Below, in pieces: positions 37,256 through 45,430 of a stretch of DNA of 64,000 nt (positions within the stretch are counted from its first letter, which is position 1; every line of letters starts with the position of its first letter). Source of the DNA: DASRIA01 sp963768885. GTDB taxonomy: Bacteria; Actinomycetota; Thermoleophilia; Solirubrobacterales; JBBDJG01. The position numbers and the translations under genes are program-made. Under the pieces are notes generated by a model, which saw only the letters and a list, made by a program, of their open reading frames with translations, was not told the DNA's origin and searched no databases. The stretch spans positions 558,001 to 622,000 of the forward strand of contig CAVYJN010000006.1 of NCBI GenBank assembly GCA_963768885.1, read 5' to 3'.

Positions 37256-39551
37256 GTGAGGCGCAGCGGGGCAGGGGGGAGTGGCCGCAGGCGAGGCCGG
37301 GCGACGCTGGTCGCCGCGCTCGGCGTGCTGGCGTGCGCGCTCCCCGCAAACGCGTCGGCTTCGCTGCCGCTCGTGCAGTCGGGTCCGCGCCCGGGTCCGG
37401 ACATCCTCTACGCGCGCGCGCCGCGCGCGCCGCAGCTCGAGAACGCCGGGGTGTGGAGGGCATCGCCGATCCTCGTATCGGGCGCCAGCGCCTATCGCGG
37501 GGGCGAGTTCCTCTACCAGGACTTCCTCTACGACGACCACGGCCCGCGGGCGCAGCGCGATCCCGGCGATCCCCGCCGCGCGAGCTCCGAGGAGGCCTCG
37601 GCGCCGTACGGCACCTACACCTACCCGACGGACGAGGCGTACGCCGGGAACGCGGCCGACCTGGTCGAGCTGCGGGTCAAGCCGCTGAAGGCGTCAACGG
37701 CCTTTCGCGTCACGCTCAACACGCTGCACGATCCCGCGCAAGGTCGCGTTCACGATCGCGATCGGCGGGGACCCCGCGGACCCGCGCCCGCTGCCCCACG
37801 GCGCGGACGCGAGGGCGCCCGCCGACCTGTTCCTGACCGTCCACGGCGACGAGGCCGACCTGATCGACGCCGGCACCGGCGCCGCGGCGGGCACCCCGGC
37901 CGTCAAGGTGGACCTGCGCCGGCGCCAGATCACCGCGCGGATCGCGCACGAGGACTGGGATCCCGGCCTCGGCACCGTCCGTCTGGCGGCAGGTGTCGGC
38001 CTCTGGGACTCCGCGCAGGATCGCTACCTGATCCCGGGCGCGGCGGCGACCGCGTCGAGCGCGGGAGGAGCGGGCGGCCTGGCCGCCCCGACCGCGATCT
38101 TCAACGTGGCCTTCCGCTACCAGGAGCCGATCCAGGGCCCGGACTTCTCGATCTTCTCGGGCCCGGCCTGGTGGCGCGAGAAGCTCCAGGGGATCTTCCT
38201 GCGGCAGGGCGACCTCACCCCGTTCAGCGCGCAGGTCGACTTCTCCAGGCTCGCCGCGGGCACCGACGACGACATGCCGGGCCAGGTCGGCGGCGTGCCA
38301 CAGGAGGGCTCGATCAACCGCATCCTCGCGAGCCGCTTCGAGACCGCGCAGGGCACCGACTACTCGCCCGTATGCGTCGGGCCCGGGGGCTCGCTGCCGG
38401 GCTCCTGCACGGGAGAGCTGCGCGGGCAGCTGCAGCCGTACAACGTCTACGTCCCCCACAGGCCGGAGCCCGCCGCCGGGTACGGGCTCACGCTGCTCCT
38501 GCATTCGTTCGGCGGCAACTACAACCAGTACGCGAACTCGCGCAACGCCGTGCAGTTCGCCGAGCGCGGGGCCGGCTCACTGGTCGTGACCCCCGAGGGC
38601 CGCGGTCCCGACGGCTTCTACCTCGACCACTCCGGCGCGGACGTCTTCGAGGTCTGGGCGGACGTCGCCCGCCACTACCCGCTCGACCCGGATTGGACGG
38701 CGATCGCCGGCTACTCGATGGGCGGCTACGGCGCCTACAAGCTCGCGGTGCAGTTCCCCGACCTGTTCGCCCGCGTCCACACGACCGTGGGCGTTCCCGG
38801 CATCAGCTTCGGCGACACGCGCCTGCTGCTCGAGTCGCTGCGCAACGTCCCGATCCTGATCTGGGCCGGCGGCTCGGACGAGTCGGTGCCACCCGCCGAG
38901 ACGCGCCCGGTCGCCGACCGCCTCGACGCGCTCGGCTACCGCTACGAGTTCGACGAGTTCCTCTCCGCGATCCATCTGCTGCTCGCGTTCAACGACCAGT
39001 ACCAGCCGGCCGCCGACTTCCTCGGCGAGGCACGGGTCGACCGCGACCCGGCGCACGTGTCCTACGCCTACAACCCGGCGCTCGACTACGCGGGCGCGGG
39101 GACGGCCGCCGGCCACGCCTACTGGGTCTCGGGCGTGCGGGTGCGCGATGCGGTGGCCGACGGCGGCATCGGGAAGGTCGACGTGCGCTCCGAGGGGTTC
39201 GGCGTGGGTGACCCGGCGCCGTCCCCGACCTCGACGGGCCTGCGCCAGCTCGGCGGTGGAGTGCTCGCGACGCTCTCCTACAACTTCCGCCTGAGGACCT
39301 GGGGCGACGCGCCCGCCGCGCCGGTCGCCGACCGCCTCGTCGTGGACGCGCACAACGTCGCCGCGATCAGCGTGGACCCGCGCCGCGCGCGCGTGACGTG
39401 CGATGCCGAGATCGTCCTCACCGGCGAGCCCGTCGACGTGACGCTCGCCGGCTGCCCGCCGCCGTGCCGCAAGGCCGTCCCGGCGCACGGCCGCGACGGT
39501 CGCCCGCCGGGGCTGTGCAAGGCCGCGGCGAGCGCAAGACCGAAGGGCTAG
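37256..39551 (+). CDS. Large secreted esterase/alpha-beta hydrolase (one frameshift)
   Basis: GTG start at 37256, signal peptide (LVAALGVLACALPANASA). A beta-rich N-terminal half of about 350 residues (YQDFLYDDHG, VELRVKPLKASTAFRVTLNT) precedes an esterase domain: YGLTLLLHSFGGNYNQY (oxyanion region), nucleophile in AIAGYSMGGYGAYKLAVQFP, later acid/His region WAGGSDESVPPAE and FLSAIHLLL. The C-terminal part is beta-rich and ends with Cys-rich LAGCPPPCRKA. One extra base near 37738 splits the frame; correction gives 764 residues. The fold is clear, the substrate is not. Confidence 0.8.
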
Positions 39552-39561
39552 GCCCGGGTCC

Positions 39562-39843
39562 CTACTCGATGCGGGCGCCGCAGGGCTCGGGGATCGAGCC
39601 GCCTTCCTTCTCGCCCGCGAAGTCCCTCAGGTACTGCCCTGGAACGGGCGAGATGCCTTCCTTCACGAGGTGGGCGACGTCGGCGCGCACGCCCGTGACG
39701 CCCTCTGCGCCCGCGCCGTGCGCGTAGAACGACGATCCGAGGCCCATGCAGCTTGCGTTGTCGGGGTTCGGCTCGGCGAGGGCGGTGCCCGCCACTCCGA
39801 GCGACATGGTGGCGGCTGCGAGGGCCGCGGCGATCAGCTTCAC
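39562..39843 (-). CDS. Small secreted protein, function unknown
   Basis: 93 residues from the GTG at 39843, chosen because AAAGGACA lies right before it; an ATG five codons upstream would place that SD inside the gene. Signal peptide (LIAAALAAATMSLGVAGTALA), then a short mature region with two Cys (NASCMGLGSSFYAHGAG and EPCGARIE) that may form one disulfide. No known family recognised. Divergent from the lactonase gene. Confidence 0.7.
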   Translation of the reverse strand: MKLIAAALAAATMSLGVAGTALAEPNPDNASCMGLGSSFYAHGAGAEGVTGVRADVAHLVKEGISPVPGQYLRDFAGEKEGGSIPEPCGARIE

Positions 39844-39964
39844 GCTCTGTCCTTTCATCCGTGATGGAGCAGGAACACCACCGTATGCGACCGTGCCCGT
39901 CGCCGCAATCTTCGCGCGGACTGGAATACTGCGCGACGACCCGAGTCGAGCGAGAGGAGAGGCG

Positions 39965-40900
39965 ATGGCGGAGTCGAGGGAGCTTGCGACCGGACTGAAG
40001 TTCCCGGAGGGGCCGGTCGCGATGAACGACGGCAGCGTGATCGTCGTGGAGATCGCGAGCGGCGCGATCACCCGCGTGGGCGCCGACGGCTCCAAGGAGG
40101 AGATCGCCCGTCCGGGCGGGGGACCCAACGGCGCGGCGATCGGACCCGACGGCAACCTCTACGTGTGCAACAACGGCGCCGCGTTCGACTACCTCGAGCT
40201 GCCGGGCATGGAGGGCATCCTGGTGCCGCGCCAGCCCCCGAGCAACTACGGCCGTGGGCGCATCGAGCGGGTCGACCTCTCCTCCGGCGCCGTCGAGGTC
40301 CTCTATGAGGAGTGCGACGGGCGGCCGCTGCGCGCTCCCAACGATCTCGTCTTCGACGCGCACGGCGGCTTCTACTTCACCGACCACGGGATCCGCGAGC
40401 ACCGCGTCGCCGACCGCACCGGCGTCTTCTACGCGCTGCCCGACGGCTCCGCGATCAAAGAGGCGATTCCCCCGCTGGACGCGCCGAACGGCGTCGGCCT
40501 CTCGCCCGACGGCTCGCGCATCTACGTGGCCGAGACCTATACCGCGTGCGTGTGGTGGTGGAACGTCGCCGGACCGGGGGACGTGTCGGTCCCGGAGGGC
40601 CTGCTGCCACACGGCGGGGAGCTGCTCACGCGCCTACCCGGGTTCCAGTACCTCGATTCGCTCGCGGTGGACGGCGCGGGGAACGTCTGCGTCGCGACGC
40701 TCGGCTCGGGAGGGATCACGACCGTGAGCGGGGAGGACGGCTCGGTGGTCGAGTTCGTGGAGGGCAATGACCTGTTCGTCACCAACATCTGCTTCGGCGG
40801 CGAGGACCTGCGCACGGCCTACGTGACGGCTTCGGGCGCCGGGAAGCTGCTCGAGGTCAGCTGGCCGCGGCCCGGTCTGAAGCTCGCCCACTACGCCTGA
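39965..40900 (+). CDS. SMP-30/gluconolactonase-like six-bladed propeller enzyme
   Basis: 311 residues, intact; ATG after GAGGAGAGGCG. Propeller motifs recur: LKFPEGPVAMNDGSVIVVEI (metal Glu), GGPNGAAIGPDGNLYVCNNG, RAPNDLVFDAHGGFYFTDHG (metal Asn), DAPNGVGLSPDGSRIYVAET, LDSLAVDGAGNVCVATLG. No signal peptide, so cytoplasmic. Family members hydrolyse sugar or other lactones using a divalent metal. The C-terminal 44 bases overlap the convergent CrtA-like gene. Confidence 0.9.
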   Translation: MAESRELATGLKFPEGPVAMNDGSVIVVEIASGAITRVGADGSKEEIARPGGGPNGAAIGPDGNLYVCNNGAAFDYLELPGMEGILVPRQPPSNYGRGRIERVDLSSGAVEVLYEECDGRPLRAPNDLVFDAHGGFYFTDHGIREHRVADRTGVFYALPDGSAIKEAIPPLDAPNGVGLSPDGSRIYVAETYTACVWWWNVAGPGDVSVPEGLLPHGGELLTRLPGFQYLDSLAVDGAGNVCVATLGSGGITTVSGEDGSVVEFVEGNDLFVTNICFGGEDLRTAYVTASGAGKLLEVSWPRPGLKLAHYA

Positions 40901-41651
40901 CCGCGAGCCGCGACACGAGCTCCTCGAAGCGCGGCGCGAAGCGGCTGTAGGAGGGCCACGTGCCCGCCGCCGCAGTCACCTGCAGGCGGACGAACATCGA
41001 GTCGATCAGGCGGCCCTCGTCGCGCACGCTCTTCACGATTCCCCGGTGGGGCTGCTCGCGGTAGGCGAAGGCGAGCGCCGCGTCGAGCCGTTCCCAGATC
41101 GTGAACGTCATCGCGCCGCGGTACAGGTGCTCGGGCCCTGCGGTGCCGGCGATCAGCCCTGGTGACGCCACGAGCCGGCGCCGCGCGCGGACGATGTTGC
41201 TCCAGAAATGCCACATGTTGCGCGGTGCGATGTTCGCGAAGGTCATCAGCGCGATCGGCCCGTCCTGAGGGCGGCCCGCCGGCAGCCCCGCGAGCGGCTC
41301 CGCCCCGCGGTAGGTCCCGTGCGCGCGGAACGGGACCATGCGGATCTCGCAGTGCTCGTCGGTCGCCTCCCGCCAGCGCCGGCCGATCGGCGACTCGCGC
41401 TCGAAGCGCTCGAGCGCGGCCTCGTCCTCCCACAGGCACATCGCCATCTGGCGGCGCGGGTCGACCAGGCCGATGTTGAAGCCCTCGGTGCGCGGCGATC
41501 CGACGAAGACGAGGCGATGGAACAGCAGGCCCGGAGTGCGGGCCAGGGTCCGGCGCTCGCGGAAGAGGCTACGGCCCGCGTCGCGCAGCGACCGGAAGTG
41601 GAACACGTGTGTGGAGGCCACGCATGCCGGGCGCTGTCCGTTCCCCTCCAT
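40857..41651 (-). CDS. CrtA (spheroidene monooxygenase)-like protein
   Basis: 264 residues from the ATG at 41651; a longer frame to 41867 runs into the subtilase tail. Features shared with CrtA-like monooxygenases: THVFHFRSLRDAGRSLFRER, an APGL-like RTPGLLFHRLVFVG, MCLWEDEAALERFERE, IALMTFANIAPRNMWHFW, and AMTFTIWERLDAALAFAYRE ending near IVKSVRDEGRLIDSMFVRL. True CrtA oxidises the carotenoid spheroidene. Here no carotenoid genes adjoin, so the substrate is uncertain. TAGGGT seven bases before the ATG suggests a leaderless message. Confidence 0.75.
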   Translation of the reverse strand: MEGNGQRPACVASTHVFHFRSLRDAGRSLFRERRTLARTPGLLFHRLVFVGSPRTEGFNIGLVDPRRQMAMCLWEDEAALERFERESPIGRRWREATDEHCEIRMVPFRAHGTYRGAEPLAGLPAGRPQDGPIALMTFANIAPRNMWHFWSNIVRARRRLVASPGLIAGTAGPEHLYRGAMTFTIWERLDAALAFAYREQPHRGIVKSVRDEGRLIDSMFVRLQVTAAAGTWPSYSRFAPRFEELVSRLAVRRSGRASDRAAAS

Positions 41652-41658
41652 GCCGCGG

Positions 41659-41664
41659 ACCCTA
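41659..41664 (-). promoter_or_regulatory. Leaderless -10 box for the CrtA-like gene
   Basis: TAGGGT on the minus strand, seven bases before the ATG at 41651; no SD. Confidence 0.45.
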
Positions 41665-41688
41665 ATCCGCCGGCGAGGGTGTTCCGGG

Positions 41689-43320
41689 CTACTTGGTCCA
41701 GCTCGTGGACCAGCGGCTGCGGCTCCAGCGCGACCGGCTCCAGCGCGACCGCGTGGGGTCGACCGACTCGTCGGCGGTCGGCACGCAGTCGCAGGTCCAG
41801 ACCCCGCTCCAGCGCGAACGGCTCCAGCGCGAGCGGCTCCAGCGCGAACGCGTGTAGTCGATCGCACCGGTCACGGGGTTGACCAGCGCGTTGGGCTCGA
41901 CGCCCTCGTTGGCGCCGAGCGCGTGCGAGCTCGAGAGGCCGAGCGCCTGCACGAGCTGGATCTCGCGGCCGCCGCCCTCGGTCTTGCGCTGCGTGCGCAC
42001 GAGCGCGTCCTTGACCTCGTCCGGCGTCAGCCCGGGGTTGCGCTCGAGCAGGTTCGCGACGGCGCCCGCGACCATCGGCGCGGACATCGAGGTGCCGCCG
42101 GCGCGGATGTACTCGTCCGAGACGATGCAGGACTCGCACATGCCGGCGAAATCGCTGTTCGGCGACAGCAGGGAGACGATCCGCGACCCGGGCGCCGTCA
42201 CCTCGGGCTTGCGGAAGCCGTCCTGCGTGACGCCGCGGCTCGACCACGACGCGAGCGTGTCGTCGCGCACCTTGTCCGTGCCCTGGTCGGAGACCGCCCC
42301 GACGGAGATCACGAACGGGTCGTTGCCGGGCGCGTAGGAGACCGCGTCGGAATCCGAGCCCCGGTTGCCGGCGGCGGCGACGACCACGATGCCGCTGAAC
42401 CATGCGGCCTCGGCGGCGGCGTCGAGCGGATCGGTCCTGTAGGACTCGGCCTGCGTGGACTCCAGCGACAGGTTGAGGACGCGGATGTCGTAGTCGTCCT
42501 TGTGGTCGATCGCGAACTGGATGCCGTAGATCACGTCCAGCACGCTGGCGCCGCCCTCGTCGTCGTCGACCTTGACCGAGATCAGGTGCGCGTCGGGGGC
42601 CACGCCCACGTACTCGCCGCGGCGGGAGTCGTCCGCGTCGCGGTTGGCGCCGTTGCCGGCGATGATGCCCGCGACGTGCGTGCCGTGGCCGTAGGTGTCG
42701 CGCGGCGTGTCCGCCTCGGGGTTGGTGACGGCCGTTGCGACGACGCGCGAACGGCGGTCGGTGGAGGACACGCGGAAGTCGGGCAGGTTGCCGGCGATGC
42801 CGGTGTCGATCACCGCGACGCCGACTCCCTTGCCGGTCGCGGGGCGCCCCCAGATGTCGTCCGACCGGATCGACTGGTTGTAGGACGTCTCGAGCCGGCT
42901 CGCGTCGATCGACTGCGGCTTCGTGCGGGCGTTCAAGGAGACTGCGTGCACGCCCTCACGGGCGGCAAGGCGCCTGGCCTGGCCGGCGCGCATCGATGCG
43001 GCGACACCGTTGATCACGTGCAGGTCGCCGGTCACCCGGCCGCCGGACCGGCGCACGATGTCGCGCGCCCGGGCGGGCCGGACGCCGGGCTCGAACTGGA
43101 CGATCGCCTCGATATGCCTGCCCGGCCGCGTCGCGGCGAGCGCGGTGAGCGTGGGGCTCGCCCCGGCGGGAGTCGTGGCAGCGCCGCCCTGCGACCCGCC
43201 GGAGGCGCCGGGGTGGGGGAGGGCGATGGAAACGGATGCCGCGGCGGCGAGCAGAGCCGCGGAGCACACGGCCCAGCGGTTCCGGCGCACGCGCAGCGTG
43301 GAAGCGTGATGGAAGGTCAC
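41689..43320 (-). CDS. Secreted subtilisin-like serine protease with RSRWS-repeat tail (paralogue 1)
   Basis: 543 residues from the GTG at 43320, with GGAGG upstream and the same start context as paralogue 2. Signal peptide/anchor (AVCSAALLAAAASVSIALPH), I9-like propeptide (IEAIVQFEPGVRPARARDIV ... VHAVSLN), then the S8 domain: catalytic Asp in VAVIDTGIAG, His in YGHGTHVAGI, Ser in GGTSMSAPMVAG, oxyanion Asn in VVVAAAGNRGSDSD. After the domain comes YTRSRWSRSRWSRSRWS, then WTCDCVPTADESVDP, another RSRWS triplet, and the end STSWTK. The tail is shared only with the neighbouring paralogue. Intact and probably exported. Confidence 0.92.
   Translation of the reverse strand: MTFHHASTLRVRRNRWAVCSAALLAAAASVSIALPHPGASGGSQGGAATTPAGASPTLTALAATRPGRHIEAIVQFEPGVRPARARDIVRRSGGRVTGDLHVINGVAASMRAGQARRLAAREGVHAVSLNARTKPQSIDASRLETSYNQSIRSDDIWGRPATGKGVGVAVIDTGIAGNLPDFRVSSTDRRSRVVATAVTNPEADTPRDTYGHGTHVAGIIAGNGANRDADDSRRGEYVGVAPDAHLISVKVDDDEGGASVLDVIYGIQFAIDHKDDYDIRVLNLSLESTQAESYRTDPLDAAAEAAWFSGIVVVAAAGNRGSDSDAVSYAPGNDPFVISVGAVSDQGTDKVRDDTLASWSSRGVTQDGFRKPEVTAPGSRIVSLLSPNSDFAGMCESCIVSDEYIRAGGTSMSAPMVAGAVANLLERNPGLTPDEVKDALVRTQRKTEGGGREIQLVQALGLSSSHALGANEGVEPNALVNPVTGAIDYTRSRWSRSRWSRSRWSGVWTCDCVPTADESVDPTRSRWSRSRWSRSRWSTSWTK
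41692..41860 (-). repeat. 15-bp repeats coding the RSRWS tail, subtilase 1
   Basis: Two clusters of a CGSTCCAGCGCGAxC-type 15-bp unit (plus-strand reading), each unit encoding Arg-Ser-Arg-Trp-Ser. Three units per cluster, separated by a Cys-Asp-Cys linker. Confidence 0.85.
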
Positions 43321-43508
43321 GGGGGGATCAACCTCCATGTCGATCGGGAAACCCATGGCCCGTGTCCGGCCCGACAGCGCGGGAGTCGTGCTGTCTGCCG
43401 GGGGCCTGTCTCCACTGTGCGCTCCGGCGGCGGCGGGGGCAACTGTTCCTGCCCGAACCGGACGCATGTACGAGTTAGGGAACGCGCGCAGCGGATAGGG
43501 CCCAAACG

Positions 43509-43540
43509 GCCTGCGACCCGCCGTGTGGCGGGCCGCAGGC
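43509..43540. terminator. Strong hairpin after subtilase 2
   Basis: GCCTGCG-A-CCCGCC-GTGT-GGCGGG-C-CGCAGGC: 13 base pairs with one internal A/C mismatch and a GTGT loop. It lies 28 bases after the stop of the minus-strand subtilase at 43568 and before the upstream region of subtilase 1, so it probably separates the two transcripts. Confidence 0.65.
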
Positions 43541-43567
43541 TTTGGGGGGGGAGTTGTCGTGAAGGAG

Positions 43568-45194
43568 CTACTTGGTCCAGCTGGTCGACCAGCGGCTGCG
43601 GCTCCAGCGGGAGCGGGCCGGGTCGATGCTGCCGCTCGCCGTCCTGGAGCAGTCGCAGCTCCAGCGCGAGCGGGCCCAGGATGCGCCCATCGAGCTGGGA
43701 GCGGTGCTCCAGCGGGAGCGGCTCCAGCGCGAGCGGGTGTAGTCGATCGCGCCCGTGGCCGGGTCGACCACGCTGTTCGGCTCGATGCCGGCGTTCGGGT
43801 TGCTGCCGCTCGTCGTGTTCACGGCGGGAAGCGCGAACGCCTCCTCGCCGGCGCCGACGCTGCGCGCCGTGTCCATCAGGATGCCCTTGACCTGGTTGGG
43901 CGTCAGGCCGGGGTGCTCCTCGAGCATGTTCGCCACGACGCCTGCGACCATCGGCGCGGACATCGAGGTGCCGCCCGCGCGGATGTACCGGCCGCCGACG
44001 ACGCAGCTCGGGCACAGCGAGGCGAACGAGCTGTCCGGGGCGAGCGTCGAGACGATGTGCGCGCCGGGAGCGACGATCTCCGGCTTGGAGAAGCCGTCCT
44101 GCGTGCGTCCACGGCTCGACCAGTCGGCCAGCATGTCGTCACCGGGCGTCTTCGTGCCCCGGTCGTCGACGGCGCCCACGGAGATCACGAACGGGTCGTT
44201 GCCGGGCGCGTAGCGGACCGCGTCGGAGTCGCTTCCGCGGTTGCCCGCGGCGGCCACCACGACGATGCCGCTGAACCATGCCGACTCGACGGCGGCGTCG
44301 AGCGGGTCCGTCTTGTAGGACTCGGCGACGCTCGACTCGAGCGACAGGTTGACGACGCGGATGTTGTAGTCGGCCTTGTGGTCGACCGCGAACTGGAGGC
44401 CGTAGATGGCGTCCAGGACCGTCGCCTCGCCCTCGTCGTCCGAGGCCTTGATCGAGATCAGGTTCGCGTCGGGGGCGACGCCGATGTAGTCACCCCGGAG
44501 CGAGTCCGAGGAAGCCCGGTTGTTGCCGTTGCCGGCGATGATGCCCGCCACGTGCGTGCCGTGGCCGTACGTGTCGTTCGCGGTCGTCGCGTAGGGGTTC
44601 GTCACCGCGGACGCGATCACGCGGGATGCGTCGTTCGACTGCGAGACCTTGAAGTCGGGCGAGGTCGCCGGCGATGCCGGTGTCGATCACGGCGACGCCG
44701 ATGCCCTTGCCCGTCGCGGGGTAGTCCCACACCTTGTCGGACTTGAGCGACTGGTTGTAGGAGGTCACGAGCTGGCTCGTGTCGATCGACTGCGGCTTTG
44801 CGGAGGCGTTGATCGAGACCGCGTGGACGCCGTCACGACCCGCGAGGCGCTGCGCCTCTGTGGCCGTCATCCGCGCCGCGAGCCCGTTGATCACGTGCAG
44901 GTCGCCGGTCACCCGGCCACCGGATCCGCGCACGAGCGCGCGTGCCGCGGCGGGATCGACTCCCTCGCCGAACTGGACGATCGCCTCGACCTGCGCCCCG
45001 GGCCGGCTCGCGGCCAGAGCGGAGAGCGCGGGGCTCGGGCCACCCGGCGTCGCGGAAGCGCCGCCTTGCGAGGCGGCGGGGGAACCGGGGCCCGCGACGG
45101 CGAGCGACAGGCACGCTGCGGCGGTGGCGAGGGCTGCCGAGCCGATGGCCCAGAAGCCCCAGCGGATGCGCAGCGGGGGGGCAGAGTAGGTCAC
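43568..45194 (-). CDS. Secreted subtilisin-like serine protease with RSRWS-repeat tail (paralogue 2, one frameshift)
   Basis: GTG start at 45194 (MTYSAPPLRIRWGFW) after GGAGGTTGATC. Signal/anchor (AALATAAACLSLAVAG), propeptide (VEAIVQFGEGVDPAAARALV), catalytic Asp in VAVIDTGIAGDL, His in YGHGTHVAGI, Ser in GGTSMSAPMVAG. One extra base near 44662, right after IAGDLA, breaks the frame; correction gives 541 residues. The tail is YTRSRWSRSRWS, a linker with WSCDCSRTA, then ARSRWSRSRWSTSWTK. Upstream and start sequences match paralogue 1, so this is a tandem duplication. Confidence 0.88.
43571..43742 (-). repeat. 15-bp repeats coding the RSRWS tail, subtilase 2
   Basis: Same arrangement as in subtilase 1 with two full units per cluster and a single extra RSRWS next to the CDC linker. 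Confidence 0.8.
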
Positions 45195-45430
45195 GCGGGA
45201 TCAACCTCCGTGTCGATCTCGTGGGGCGGGGGGGCGAGTAGCAGGTGGCCCGTCCTGACCTGGCAGCGTCCTTGCTGCGTCGTGGGCGGGGGGCCGCAAT
45301 CCCAACATCGGGGAGGAGCGCGGCCCGGGCAACTGTTTGTCGCCGTTTTGGACCTTTGTTCTAAGGTCGCGGCCCCAAATCGGGCCTCCGCGCGTTTAGG
45401 CGCCCGGCGATCGGGGAATCACGGCGGCCC
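45195..45430. other. Intergenic region upstream of subtilase 2
   Basis: 236 bases, no gene seen. It contains the inverted repeat GACCTT-TGTTCT-AAGGTC at 45351-45368 (perfect six-base arms, six-base spacer), about 160 bases before the subtilase start and close to the end of the GGDEF-EAL gene. It could be an operator for the protease or part of a terminator. Confidence 0.45.
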
